DNA of 64,000 nucleotides from Rhodobacter sp. SGA-6-6 (GCF_011043545.1 NZ_JAAKGP010000003.1:460865-524864), one strand, 5' to 3'. Positions 56,102 to 64,000 are shown, counted from the first letter of the stretch. Made by a program: numbers and translations. Notes: a model not told the origin generated them from the sequence alone.

Positions 56102-56156
56102 CCGGGGGCGCTTCGCCCCCCGGACCCCCCGAGAGTATTTGGGCCAAGATGAAGGG
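56102..56156 (+). repeat. Element C, copy 4
   Basis: Hairpin CCGGGGGCG-N3-CGCCCCCCGG (56102-56123), then ACCCCCC, AGTATTT (56134-56140, one base off GGATATTT) and CCAAGATGAAGG. It lies between two plus-strand genes in the same direction. Confidence 0.75.
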
Positions 56157-56238
56157 TTGGCCCTGCGGCGTGGCGGGGCCTTGAAGGGGGCGGAGGGCCG
56201 GCCTACTGTCCGCGGCGGAAGCAACGGGGCAGGGCGCG

Positions 56239-57408
56239 ATGGCCGGCAAACGCAGCATATTCGAGGAAGTCGGGCAGCAGGGGGCGCCAAAGACGCGCCC
56301 GGCGGGCGGGATGATCGACGCCGGGCCGAAGGGCGCGCGCGGGGCGATCCGGCTCTGGCTGATCCTGCTGTTCCTGATGGTTGCCGCGATGATCCTGATC
56401 GGCGGGCTGACCCGGCTGACCGATTCCGGCCTGTCGATCACCGAATGGAACCTCGTCACCGGCGCCCTGCCGCCGCTGAGCGAGGCGGCCTGGCTGGCGG
56501 AGTTCGATAAGTATAAAAACTTCCCCGAGTTCCAGCTGCAGAATCGGCTGATGACGTTGGAAGAGTTCAAGCCGATTTATTGGTGGGAATGGGGGCACCG
56601 GGCGCTCGGCCGGCTGGTCGGGCTGGTCTGGGCGGTCGGATTCCTGTGGTTCTGGGCGCGGAAGCAGATCCCCGCGGGCTGGACCGGGCGGCTGGTGCTG
56701 CTGGGCGGCCTCGGCGCGCTGCAGGGCGCGGTGGGCTGGTGGATGGTCTCCTCGGGCCTGCAGGGGGTGCGGGTCGATGTGGTCTCCTGGCGCTTGGCGA
56801 CGCATCTGGGCCTCGCCTTCGCGATTCTGGGACTGCTGGCCTGGTATGCGATGGCGCTGGCGCGCAGCGAGGCGCAGCTGATGCAGGCGCGGCGCGGGCG
56901 CGAGGCGAAGCTGTTCGGCCTGTCGACCGGGCTGATGCATTTCGCCTTCCTGCAGATCCTGCTGGGCGCGCTGGTCGCCGGCATCGACGCCGGGCGGTCG
57001 TTCCCCACCTGGCCCTTGATGGGGGAAAGCTTCTTCCCCGCCGACGCCTTCTACGTGCCGGACGGGCAGGGCGGCAGCCTGGCCTGGTATTGGGCCTTCG
57101 TCGAGAACCCCGGGCTGGTGCAGTTCGTCCACCGCATCGCCGGCTATCTGGTCTTCGCCTTCGGCGTCGTGGTCTGGCTGCGCGGCCGCCGCTCGGCCCA
57201 TGCGACCACCCGCTTCGCCTTCCACATGGTGATGCTGATGCTGCTGGCGCAGGTCGCGCTCGGCATCCTCACCGTGCTGCAGGCGGCGGACATGCATGTG
57301 GCGATCACCCATCAGCTGGGCGCGATCCTCTTGTGGGTGCTGATCCTGCGCGCCCGCCACCTGTCGCAATACCCCGTCGCGGGGTCGATCCGGGAAGGAA
57401 CCCAGTGA
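56239..57408 (+). CDS. ctaA: Heme A synthase (COX15/CtaA)
   Basis: 389 aa with about eight hydrophobic helices. It oxidises heme O to heme A for aa3-type cytochrome oxidase. Type-2 COX15 marks: GGLTRLTDSGLSITEWN (about 54-70), the heme His in WWEWGHRALGRLVG, RLATHLGLAF, QILLGALVAGIDAG and FVHRIAGYLV plus the final ITHQLGA. ATG 56239 begins a 35-residue cytoplasmic tail. Its stop overlaps the start of the carboxypeptidase gene (TGATG). Inner membrane. Confidence 0.94.
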   Translation: MAGKRSIFEEVGQQGAPKTRPAGGMIDAGPKGARGAIRLWLILLFLMVAAMILIGGLTRLTDSGLSITEWNLVTGALPPLSEAAWLAEFDKYKNFPEFQLQNRLMTLEEFKPIYWWEWGHRALGRLVGLVWAVGFLWFWARKQIPAGWTGRLVLLGGLGALQGAVGWWMVSSGLQGVRVDVVSWRLATHLGLAFAILGLLAWYAMALARSEAQLMQARRGREAKLFGLSTGLMHFAFLQILLGALVAGIDAGRSFPTWPLMGESFFPADAFYVPDGQGGSLAWYWAFVENPGLVQFVHRIAGYLVFAFGVVVWLRGRRSAHATTRFAFHMVMLMLLAQVALGILTVLQAADMHVAITHQLGAILLWVLILRARHLSQYPVAGSIREGTQ

Positions 57409-58886
57409 TGACCAAGGATGCCTTTGCCGAAGTGATGGCGATCGCCCGCCAGACCGTGGCGCTGGAGCAGGTGATGGGGCGGCTCGGCTGGGACCAGGAG
57501 ACCCAGATGCCCCAGGGCGCGGCCGAGCAGCGGGGCGAGGAGATGGCGGCGCTGGAAGGCGTGCTGCACGCCCGCCGGTCCGACCCGCGGCTGGGGGAGC
57601 TGCTGGCCGAAGCGGTGGCGCCCGATCCGGCGGCGGCGGCGCAGCTGCGCGAGGTGGCGCGCGCCCATGCCCGGGCGGTGAAGGTGCCGGGGCCGCTGGC
57701 GCAGGAAATCGCCCGGGTGACCTCGGTGGCGCAGGGGATCTGGGCCGAGGCGCGGGCGCGCGAGGATGTGGCCGCCTTCCTGCCGACCTTGGCCGAGGTG
57801 GTGCGGCTGAAGCGCGAGGAGGGCGCGGCGCTTGCGCAGGGCGGCGATGCCTATGACGCGCTGGCCGACGATTACGAGCCGGGGCTGAAGGGTGTGGACA
57901 TCGCCGCGATGTTCGGGGCGATGCGGCCGCGGCTGGTAACCTTGCGGGAACGCATCCTGGGCGCGGCACGGCAGCCGCGGCCGCTGGAGGGGTCCTTCGG
58001 CGCCGACACCCAGCTGCGGCTGGCGCGGCGGCTGGCCACCGTCTTCGGCTACGACTGGTCGCGCGGGCGGATGGACATCGCGGTGCATCCGTTCTCCTCG
58101 GGCTCGGGCAACGATGTGCGGATCACCACGCGCGTGAACGAGGCCGACCCGTTCAACTGCTTCTATTCCACCATCCACGAGGTCGGCCACGCCGCCTATG
58201 AACAGGGGGTGGACCCGGACTACCTGCTGACGCCGATCGGCCGGGGCGCCTCGATGGGCGTGCACGAAAGCCAGAGCCGGATCTGCGAGAACCAGCTGGG
58301 CCGCTCGCGCGCCTTCACCGGCTGGCTTTATGGCGAGATGCGCGACCGCTTCGGCGAGTTCGGGGCGGGGACGGCGGAGGATTTCTTCGCCACCGTCAAC
58401 CGGGTGCAGCCCGGCTTCATCCGCACCGAGGCCGACGAGGTGCATTACAACCTGCACATCATGCTGCGCTTCGACCTGGAGCGGGCGCTGATCTCGGGCG
58501 CGCTGGAGGTGGCGGACCTGGAGGCCGCCTGGAACGACCGTTTCCTGACCGATTTCGGCGTGGCGGTGGACCGGCCGAGCCATGGCATGTTGCAGGACGT
58601 GCACTGGTCGGTGGGTCTTTTCGGCTATTTCCCGACCTATACTCTGGGCAACCTCTATGCGGGGTGCCTGCACAGGGCGATGCGCGAGGACCTGCCGGGG
58701 CTGGAGGACGATCTGGCGCAGGGCGACCTGTCGTCGGCGACCGGCTGGCTGCGCGAGAAGGTGCATCGGCACGGCGCGCTCTACGAACCGCGCGAGTTGA
58801 TCGCGCAGGCTATCGGTGGGGAGCCGTCGGAGGGGCCGCTTCTGGACTATCTGGAGACGAAGTTCGGCGCGATCTACGGGTTGTAG
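57408..58886 (+). CDS. M32-family carboxypeptidase (Taq type)
   Basis: 492 aa, a zinc metallocarboxypeptidase. HEVGH (His257-Glu258-His261) within STIHEVGHAAYEQG is the metal and catalytic motif; HESQSRICENQLG supplies the third ligand (Glu). FGYDWSRGRMDIAVHPFSSG, PTYTLGNLYAG and the GVHESQ block are the M32 family signatures. It removes C-terminal residues, excluding Pro, in the cytoplasm. Its ATG overlaps the ctaA stop, so they are co-translated although functionally unrelated. One base separates it from the convergent hydratase. Confidence 0.94.
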   Translation: MTKDAFAEVMAIARQTVALEQVMGRLGWDQETQMPQGAAEQRGEEMAALEGVLHARRSDPRLGELLAEAVAPDPAAAAQLREVARAHARAVKVPGPLAQEIARVTSVAQGIWAEARAREDVAAFLPTLAEVVRLKREEGAALAQGGDAYDALADDYEPGLKGVDIAAMFGAMRPRLVTLRERILGAARQPRPLEGSFGADTQLRLARRLATVFGYDWSRGRMDIAVHPFSSGSGNDVRITTRVNEADPFNCFYSTIHEVGHAAYEQGVDPDYLLTPIGRGASMGVHESQSRICENQLGRSRAFTGWLYGEMRDRFGEFGAGTAEDFFATVNRVQPGFIRTEADEVHYNLHIMLRFDLERALISGALEVADLEAAWNDRFLTDFGVAVDRPSHGMLQDVHWSVGLFGYFPTYTLGNLYAGCLHRAMREDLPGLEDDLAQGDLSSATGWLREKVHRHGALYEPRELIAQAIGGEPSEGPLLDYLETKFGAIYGL

Positions 58887-58887
58887 G

Positions 58888-59667
58888 TCAATTCCAGTCC
58901 GGCTTGCGCTTTTCCAGGAAGGCCTGGATGCCCTCGGCGGTGTCGGGGCGCAGCATGTTCTCCACCATCGCCGCGCCGCAAAGGGCATAGGCCCGGTCCA
59001 GCGGCAGGCCCGCCTGGGCGTAGAAGGCCGGCTTGCCGATCCTCACCGCCGGGGCCAGCTTGCCGGCCAGGGTGGCGGCGAGGGTGCGGGTGGTCTCCTC
59101 CAGCGCCGCGATGCGGTTGACCATGCCGAGCGCATGGGCGTGGGGCGCGGGCAGGAACTCGCCGGTGGTCAGCATCTCGAAGGCGACGGCGGGGGGCAGC
59201 TTGCGGGTCAACGCCACCATCGGGGTGGAACAGAACAGGCCGATGTTCACCCCGTTGACGCCGAAGCGGGCATCCCCGGCCGCGGTGATCAGGTCGCAAC
59301 TGGCGGCCAACTGGCAGCCGGCGGCAGCGGCGAGGCCGTGGACCTGGGCGATGACCGGCTGCGGCAGGGCGGGGATTGCCTGCATGACGCGGGCACCGAG
59401 GTCGAAGAGGTCCTTGAACCAGGCCGCGCCCTGGTCCGGCGCGGCGCGGGCGGCCTGCATCTCCTTGAGGTCGTGGCCGGCGGAGAAGACGCGGCCGGCG
59501 CCCTTCAGGATGACCACCTTGACCGAGCTGTCGCTGGCCAGCGCGGCGAAGGCGGCCTCCATCGCCCGCAGCATCGGCACGGAAAGCGCGTTCAGGCTGG
59601 CGGGGGCGTTCAGGGTCAGGGTGGCGACGGCGTCGCGGTCCTCGCGCAGGATCAGGGCATCTGGCAT
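58888..59667 (-). CDS. Enoyl-CoA hydratase/isomerase family protein
   Basis: 259-aa crotonase fold. The oxyanion-hole motifs are GRVFSAGHDLKEM and GLAAAAGCQLAASCDL; the second catalytic Glu of classical hydratases near GLFCSTPMVAL is not at the expected site (Ser/Thr present), a pattern seen in ECHDC3-like members. Conserved A-x-x-G-M-V-N-R follows. So family membership is firm and hydratase activity is doubtful. Divergent from a hotdog thioesterase, with only 56 bp between. Confidence 0.88.
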   Translation of the reverse strand: MPDALILREDRDAVATLTLNAPASLNALSVPMLRAMEAAFAALASDSSVKVVILKGAGRVFSAGHDLKEMQAARAAPDQGAAWFKDLFDLGARVMQAIPALPQPVIAQVHGLAAAAGCQLAASCDLITAAGDARFGVNGVNIGLFCSTPMVALTRKLPPAVAFEMLTTGEFLPAPHAHALGMVNRIAALEETTRTLAATLAGKLAPAVRIGKPAFYAQAGLPLDRAYALCGAAMVENMLRPDTAEGIQAFLEKRKPDWN

Positions 59668-59723
59668 TGCGGCCTCCTTCTTGCCGGGGCAGGGTAGGGC
59701 CGGGCAGCCGAAAGGGGAAGCGA

Positions 59724-60143
59724 TTGGAACTGGCGATGGACCGCGCGGCGCTGGAGGATTTCCTCGCGCGCGATTTCGGGCAGGTGGCGGAGGATTTCGC
59801 GGTGGAACGGGCGGATGCCACCGGCGTCACGCTGCGGCTGAAGGTGGCGGAGCGGCACCTGCGGCCGGGCGGCACGGTCAGCGGCCCGGCGATCTTCGCG
59901 CTGGTCGATGTGGCGATCTACCTGGCGATCCTGTCGCGGATCGGGCCGGTGGCGCTGGCGGTGACGACGAATTGCGCGGTGGACTTCCTGCGCAAGCCCG
60001 AGGCGGGCCGCGACCTGCTGGCCGAGGCGCGGCTCCTGAAGCTGGGCCGCAGGCTGGCGGTGGGGGATGTGCTGGTGTTCTCGGAAGGGATGGCGGAGCC
60101 GGTGGCGCGGGCCGGGCTGACCTATTCCATCCCGCCGCGCTGA
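59724..60143 (+). CDS. PaaI-family hotdog thioesterase
   Basis: 139 aa hotdog fold. VSGPAIFALVDVAIYLAI (about 51-68) with the catalytic Asp61, then TTNCAVDFLRKPEAGRDLLAEARLLKLGRRLAVGD are PaaI-type motifs. It likely hydrolyses an acyl-CoA thioester. TTG 59724 is chosen because AAGGGGAAG lies 5 nt upstream; ATG 59736 would drop four residues and has a weaker site. It is divergent from the crotonase-fold protein, suggesting a shared acyl-CoA theme. Confidence 0.8.
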   Translation: MELAMDRAALEDFLARDFGQVAEDFAVERADATGVTLRLKVAERHLRPGGTVSGPAIFALVDVAIYLAILSRIGPVALAVTTNCAVDFLRKPEAGRDLLAEARLLKLGRRLAVGDVLVFSEGMAEPVARAGLTYSIPPR

Positions 60144-60158
60144 GCCGGCTGCCGGATT

Positions 60159-60366
60159 GCGCGGCTGCCGCCGCATTCCTTTATAGTTGCGGCTGGCGGA
60201 GTCGCCTGCGGCTGCTGTCGGCGGATGGGGGCATTCTGCCCCCAAACCCCCTGAGGATATTTATCATCCAGAAAGAGGAGCAGGTTTGCTCTTTCTGGAC
60301 GATAAATATCCCCGCCGGAGGCACCTCCGAGCCGGTTGCGCGCTTGCGCGCAGAGGCGAGACGAAA
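60159..60366 (-). repeat. Element B, copy 2: inverted pair of element C (208 bp)
   Basis: Central hairpin with 23-bp arms, 60255-60277 and 60289-60311, one mismatch, ending in GGATATTT/AAATATCC. A flanking stem TGGGGGCA-N3-TGCCCCCA is at 60226-60244. Outer segments match copy 1 at 29423 in reverse. It fills most of the 269 bp between the thioesterase and bactofilin genes. Confidence 0.85.
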
Positions 60367-60412
60367 GGAATGCGCCGCAAGGCGCTCGATAGGGCGACGG
60401 CGGGGGCCGGGG

Positions 60413-60793
60413 TCAGCCGGCTTTCGAGAAGCGGCCCTCGATCCGGGCGCCGGTCTCGATGATCACCGTTGCATAGGTGACATCCGCCGCCACCTCGGCG
60501 GTGGCGCGCATGGTGAAGCTGTCGCAGGAGATCTTGCCGTCGACATGGCCCTTCACCTCGACCGTCGCGGCCTTGACCGAGCCGGAGATGCGGCCCTCGG
60601 GCCCGATGGTCAGGGTGTCGGCGGCGATGTTGCCGTCGATCTCGCCATAGACTTCCACCCCGCCCGAGGAGGTGATCTCGCCGGTGATCTTCAGGTCGCC
60701 CGCCAGCACCGAGCGGGCGGCATTGCCGCCGCCGGGCGCGCGCGGAGCGGGAGCGGAGGTCGGGTCGGAAGTCTTCGAGAACATCTGGTCCAT
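60413..60793 (-). CDS. Bactofilin-family protein
   Basis: 126 aa. A short Pro/Ala-rich N-terminal tail (1-27) precedes a right-handed beta-helix of hydrophobic strands: SVLAGDLKITGEITSSGGVEVYGEIDGNIAADTLTIG and similar turns with the G-x-V/I-x-G rhythm at about six-residue intervals. Bactofilins polymerise into filaments that localise cell-wall enzymes and set shape or stalks. No membrane segment. Start ATG 60793, with ATG 60784 as an alternative. Convergent gap to the thioesterase holds element B copy 2. Confidence 0.9.
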   Translation of the reverse strand: MDQMFSKTSDPTSAPAPRAPGGGNAARSVLAGDLKITGEITSSGGVEVYGEIDGNIAADTLTIGPEGRISGSVKAATVEVKGHVDGKISCDSFTMRATAEVAADVTYATVIIETGARIEGRFSKAG

Positions 60794-60988
60794 CCTGGCT
60801 GGCTTGCCCCGATAAGGTGCAATCGCCGCCCGCGGGTCAAGGGGCAGGGGGCAGCGCGGCCGGGCGGCAGGCGGATTTCCCGCCCCGCGGTGCGGAAAGG
60901 GGCCTGACAGCGGCGCGGGCGGATGGTTGGATGGCGGGCGACTCGCGGGCCGCGCTTGCGCGGGGTCCCGCAGGAAAGGGAGGATGGA

Positions 60989-61957
60989 ATGGCTGACGGG
61001 TTCTTCACGCCGGTGTCCGGGCTGGACCTGCCGCGATTCGCCGGGGTGCCGACCTTCATGCGGCTGCCGCATGTCGCGCCGGGGCATCCGCGCTTCGCGG
61101 AGGTGGAGGTCGGGCTGATCGGCGCGCCCTGGGACGGCGGCACCACCAACCGCCCCGGCCCGCGCCATGGCCCGCGGCAGTTGCGCGACCTCTCCACCAT
61201 GATCCGGGCGGTGAACGGCGAGACCTGGGTCGCGCCCTTCGAGACGGTGCGCTGCGCCGACCTGGGCGACGTGGCGCCCAATCCGGGCGACCTGATGGAT
61301 TCGATGGCGCGGATGGAGGCCTTCTACGACACCGTGGTCGCGGCCGGCATCCGGCCGCTGACCGGCGGCGGCGACCATCTCTGCACCCTGCCGATCCTGC
61401 GGGCGGTGGCCAAGCAGCGCCCCGTCGGCCTGATCCAGTTCGACAGCCACACCGACCTCAACGACGTCTATTTCGGCACCGGCCGCTACACCCATGGCAC
61501 CCCGTTCCGCCGGGCGATGGAAGAGGGGCTGATCGACCCGAAGCGCTATGTGCTGATCGGCATCCGCGGCACCGCCTATGGCCGCGAGGACTGGGACTTC
61601 GCCGAAGCCAACGGCATCCGCATCATCCCGGTGGGCGAGTTCCATGCCCGCGGTGTCGACGACGTGATGGCCGAGGCGCGCGAGATTGCCGGCATGGGGC
61701 CGACCTATGTCACCTATGACATCGACTTCGTCGACCCGACCTTCGCGCCCGGGACCGGGACGCCCGAGGTGGGCGGGCCGAATTCCTGGCAGGCGCTGGA
61801 AGTGGCGCGGGGGCTGCGGGGGCTGGACATCGTCGGCGCCGACCTGGTCGAGGTCTCGCCGCCCTTCGATCCATCGGGCGGCACGGCCTGGCTGGGGGCG
61901 AGCCTGATGTTCGAGCTGCTCTGCGCGATGGCGGAGTCGGTGGTGCGGGCACGGTAA
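60989..61957 (+). CDS. Agmatinase-like ureohydrolase
   Basis: 322-aa arginase-family enzyme. Two Mn ligands sites are complete: His130 (GGGDH), Asp152/His154/Asp156 (DSHTD), and Asp244/Asp246 (YDIDFVDP). Agmatinase releases urea from agmatine to give putrescine; guanidinobutyrase and related enzymes share these motifs, so the substrate is not fixed. ATG 60989 is chosen with GGGAGG upstream over an ATG a few bases earlier in another frame. Followed by element C copy 5 and an amidohydrolase on the same strand. Confidence 0.86.
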   Translation: MADGFFTPVSGLDLPRFAGVPTFMRLPHVAPGHPRFAEVEVGLIGAPWDGGTTNRPGPRHGPRQLRDLSTMIRAVNGETWVAPFETVRCADLGDVAPNPGDLMDSMARMEAFYDTVVAAGIRPLTGGGDHLCTLPILRAVAKQRPVGLIQFDSHTDLNDVYFGTGRYTHGTPFRRAMEEGLIDPKRYVLIGIRGTAYGREDWDFAEANGIRIIPVGEFHARGVDDVMAEAREIAGMGPTYVTYDIDFVDPTFAPGTGTPEVGGPNSWQALEVARGLRGLDIVGADLVEVSPPFDPSGGTAWLGASLMFELLCAMAESVVRAR

Positions 61958-61984
61958 GGGCCGCGCTTGCGGCGGAGGGCGGGA

Positions 61985-62036
61985 CCGGGGGTTTTCCACT
62001 CCCGGACCCCCGGAGGATATTTGAGGACAGAAAATG
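61985..62036 (+). repeat. Element C, copy 5, containing the start of the next gene
   Basis: Hairpin CCGGG..CCCGG (61985-62005), ACCCCC, GGAGGATATTT (GGATATTT at 62015-62022) and CAGAAAATGA. The ATG inside it (62034-62036) is the start codon of the amidohydrolase, and its GGAGG could act as the ribosome-binding site, though 17 bp away. Confidence 0.8.
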
Positions 62037-63698
62037 AGCAAGGCAGAGTTGATCGTCACCAATGCGCGGGTCCTGACCATGGACCCGGAGCGGCCGCGGG
62101 CCGAAGCGGTCGCCGTGGCGGGCGGGCGCATTCTGGCCGTGGGGGCGCGAACCGAGGTGGAAGCCCTGGCCCGGCCGGGGTGCAGGGTGATCGACGCCGG
62201 CGGCCGGACGCTTCTGCCCGGCTTCGTCGAGAGCCACCTTCATCTGGTGCTGGGCGGCAATGAGCTGACCCAGCTGCAACTCGGCGGTGTGGAGGGGTTC
62301 GAGCCGTTGCAGGCCGCCTTCCGGGCCTATGCCGCGGAGAACCCCGACCTGCCGCTGGTGATGGCGCAGGGGGCCTCCTACGAGATCCTCGGTGCGCCGG
62401 TCACGAGGCAGGACCTCGACCGTATCATCCCGGACCGGCCGGCGGCGATGATGTCGCCCGACCACCATACCGTCTGGGCCAATACCAAGGCGCTGGAAGC
62501 CGCGGGCCTGCTGCATGGCGCCGAAATGCCGCCCGGCCATGTGGTGGTGATGGCCGCGGACGGCACCGCCAGCGGCGAGTTGCGCGAGTTCGAGGCCTTC
62601 AGCCCGGTGCTGGCGCTGTCGGGCGACCTGCATCTGCAGCTCGGCATCGCCACCGGCGGCGAGCCGGATCCCTGGCCCTCGGCCGAGCAGCGGGCGAAGG
62701 ACAAGGACAAGGTGGCGGCCGGGCTGGCGCATTGCGCGGCCCAGGGCATCACCTCGATGGTGAACATGGACGGCAACCGCTATACCTGCGTTCTCTTGCA
62801 GGAGATGGAGGAGGAGGGCCGGCTGACCGCCCGGGTCAAGGTGCCCTTCCACATGAAGCCGCATATGGACCTGCCCGAACTGTCGCGGGCCTCTGCCATG
62901 GCGGCCGAGTTCGACGGCGAATGGGTCACCTCGGGCTTCGTCAAGATGTTCATGGACGGGGTGGTCGACAGCCGCACCGCCTATATGCTGCACGACTATC
63001 CCGGCACCACCGAACGCGGCGAGCCGCTGTTCGAGGCCGGGCGCTTCAAGGACATCTGCACCGAGATCGACCGCCGCGGCCTGCAGATCGCCGTTCATGC
63101 CATCGGCGACGGCGCGGTGCGGCAGACCATCGACGGCTACGAGGCGGCGAAGCGCCGGAACGGCTCGCGCGACAGCCGCCACCGGATCGAGCATATCGAG
63201 CTGATCGACCGGGCGGATGTGCCCCGGCTGGGCGCGCTGGGGATCACGGCAAGCGTGCAGCCGCCGCATCCGCCGGGGGCGATGGATTTCCCGATGTCGA
63301 CGATGGAGACGGTGTTCCACCGCGACCGCTGGCGCGACGCCTATCTGTGGAAGACGCTCGCCGACCATGGCGCCCCCCTGGCCTTCGCCTCCGACTGGCC
63401 GGTGACCGATGTCAGCGTGATGCGCGGCTTGCAGGCGGCGCTGACCCGGGTGCCCTTCGAGGGTTGCCAGGATGAAAGGGTCGGGCTGATGGAGGCGCTC
63501 TACGCCTATACCGCCGGCGGGGCCTGGGCCGCGCATATGGAGCGGCTGACCGGCACCCTGCGGCCGGGGCTGGCGGCGGACCTGGTGCTGATCGACGGCG
63601 ACATCGAGTCGATTCCCCCCGAGGGAATCGGGGCGACGGGAATCGCCCTGACCGTCGCCGGCGGCCGGATCACCCACCAAATGCCCGGATTCGCTTGA
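62034..63698 (+). CDS. YtcJ-type amidohydrolase
   Basis: 554 aa, amidohydrolase-3 subgroup. The N-terminal beta-sandwich and TIM barrel show ESHLHLVLGG (metal His pair), a KMFMDGVVDSRTAYM block with the later carboxylate, VHAIGDGAV, RIEHIELID and FASDWPVTDVSVMRG, the last Asp of the active site. The enzyme acts on an amide or similar bond; the natural substrate is unknown. No signal peptide. The start codon lies in element C copy 5, which also separates the gene from the agmatinase-like gene by 76 bp. Complete. Confidence 0.88.
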   Translation: MSKAELIVTNARVLTMDPERPRAEAVAVAGGRILAVGARTEVEALARPGCRVIDAGGRTLLPGFVESHLHLVLGGNELTQLQLGGVEGFEPLQAAFRAYAAENPDLPLVMAQGASYEILGAPVTRQDLDRIIPDRPAAMMSPDHHTVWANTKALEAAGLLHGAEMPPGHVVVMAADGTASGELREFEAFSPVLALSGDLHLQLGIATGGEPDPWPSAEQRAKDKDKVAAGLAHCAAQGITSMVNMDGNRYTCVLLQEMEEEGRLTARVKVPFHMKPHMDLPELSRASAMAAEFDGEWVTSGFVKMFMDGVVDSRTAYMLHDYPGTTERGEPLFEAGRFKDICTEIDRRGLQIAVHAIGDGAVRQTIDGYEAAKRRNGSRDSRHRIEHIELIDRADVPRLGALGITASVQPPHPPGAMDFPMSTMETVFHRDRWRDAYLWKTLADHGAPLAFASDWPVTDVSVMRGLQAALTRVPFEGCQDERVGLMEALYAYTAGGAWAAHMERLTGTLRPGLAADLVLIDGDIESIPPEGIGATGIALTVAGGRITHQMPGFA

Positions 63699-63700
63699 AC

Positions 63701-63709
63701 TTATCCACA
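63701..63709 (+). promoter_or_regulatory. Single perfect DnaA box
   Basis: TTATCCACA, the consensus DnaA binding site, 3 bp after the amidohydrolase stop codon. Only one copy was seen in the region. It could be a regulatory or titration site, or chance. Confidence 0.35.
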
Positions 63710-63959
63710 GGCTCCCCTGCTCCGGCTGCTGCGGGGCAGGGGAGGAAGACCCGGCAAAGGCCGCGCAGACAGCGTTTTCCTGCTGTTTTCCGGGGCCTCG
63801 ACAAAAAATCGTCACATCGCGCGATTTTCCTCTTGCGGGCCCCGGCGGGCAGACGTAAAAGCCCCCTCACCGAAGCGGACGGGACGCTGGAAGGCGGAAC
63901 GGAGGCGGAGGAAGCGGGGCGGAAGTTCTCGCAGACACTACCGGAGGCAAGGCTGCAGG

Positions 63960-64000
63960 ATGCGCCAAGAGATTGGCGGCTCTGTTGTTTTTGTGTCCAG
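63960..64000 (+). CDS. Possible start of a gene running off the right edge
   Basis: ATG at 63960 opens MRQEIGGSVVFVS and runs to the window edge. GGAGG lies about 16 bp upstream, a little far, and GCAGG directly before it. Thirteen residues with a hydrophobic run allow no family assignment. It could be a signal or membrane anchor. Confidence 0.3.
   Translation, partial: MRQEIGGSVVFVS

Larger units (their letters stand above)
63699..64000. other. Terminal intergenic region
   Basis: 302 bp after the amidohydrolase with no supported gene except a possible start at 63960. It holds the DnaA box (63701) and a stem AAAATCG-N-CGATTTT around 63805-63830 that could terminate the amidohydrolase transcript, then purine-rich leader-like sequence with GGAGG repeats. 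Confidence 0.5.

Noticed and set aside
63701..63709. Chromosome origin at the right edge
   Set aside because: Only one DnaA box, with no dnaA, parA/B, gidA or AT-rich unwinding element in view.

Overview
The window is very GC-rich and densely packed, and reads as chromosomal DNA of an alphaproteobacterium of the Rhodobacteraceae (Rhodobacter/Paracoccus type). The support is the gene order trpG-trpD-trpC-moaC-moeA-lexA, a GTTC-N7-GTTC SOS box before lexA, a DUF1127 gene followed by an array of CCUCCUCCC-loop hairpins as in Rhodobacter sphaeroides, and a dcw cluster starting with mraZ. I saw no rRNA, tRNA, insertion sequence, prophage or CRISPR array. All evidence is from reading the sequence; no searches or folding programs were run.

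Layout. 1-16 kb: a lytic transglycosylase lipoprotein, gatB, an aminotransferase, valS, a GST/VOC/DUF1428 operon divergent from an HxlR regulator, a DUF1624 membrane protein, an N-carbamoylputrescine amidase, a DUF2235 hydrolase and an ornithine decarboxylase divergent from an Lrp regulator. 17-31 kb: gltA, gltX, comEC, lexA, then the minus-strand run trpG-trpD-ung-trpC-moaC-moeA, a divergent polysaccharide deacetylase protein and purD. 31-43 kb: xseA, two paralogous secreted four-cysteine proteins, an AlkB-like oxygenase, a lysoplasmalogenase, ftsY, yciB, a UvrD helicase, a BenE transporter, the DUF1127/cuckoo-RNA locus and mrp. 44-53 kb: mraZ-rsmH-ftsL-ftsI-murE-murF-mraY, ending in a coupled DUF2161 gene instead of murD. 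53-64 kb: thiE, trmJ, an MltB lipoprotein, ctaA, an M32 carboxypeptidase, an enoyl-CoA hydratase, a thioesterase, a bactofilin, an agmatinase-like enzyme and a YtcJ-type amidohydrolase.

The most unusual content is non-coding. Six full copies and one remnant of a 209-211 bp multi-hairpin element (called element A here) sit only between genes, with constant architecture and covarying stems. A second family (element C) is a GC hairpin followed by GGATATTT. It occurs singly at five places and as inverted pairs (element B) at two, and one copy supplies the start codon of a gene. A third family is a near-perfect palindrome of about 21 bp found only between convergent genes. Between benE and the DUF1127 gene lie eight hairpins with CCTCCTCCC loops on the minus strand, that is four cuckoo/CcsR-like small RNAs. 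Upstream of mraZ are five GGGA boxes at exact 10-bp spacing and two further box pairs, a strong MraZ operator.

How the genes work together: the dcw cluster makes peptidoglycan precursors and the division transpeptidase under likely MraZ autoregulation. The trp-moa-lexA run combines tryptophan and molybdopterin synthesis with DNA repair. Three separate loci supply polyamine enzymes. The DUF1127/CcsR locus is probably a stress-induced post-transcriptional regulator.
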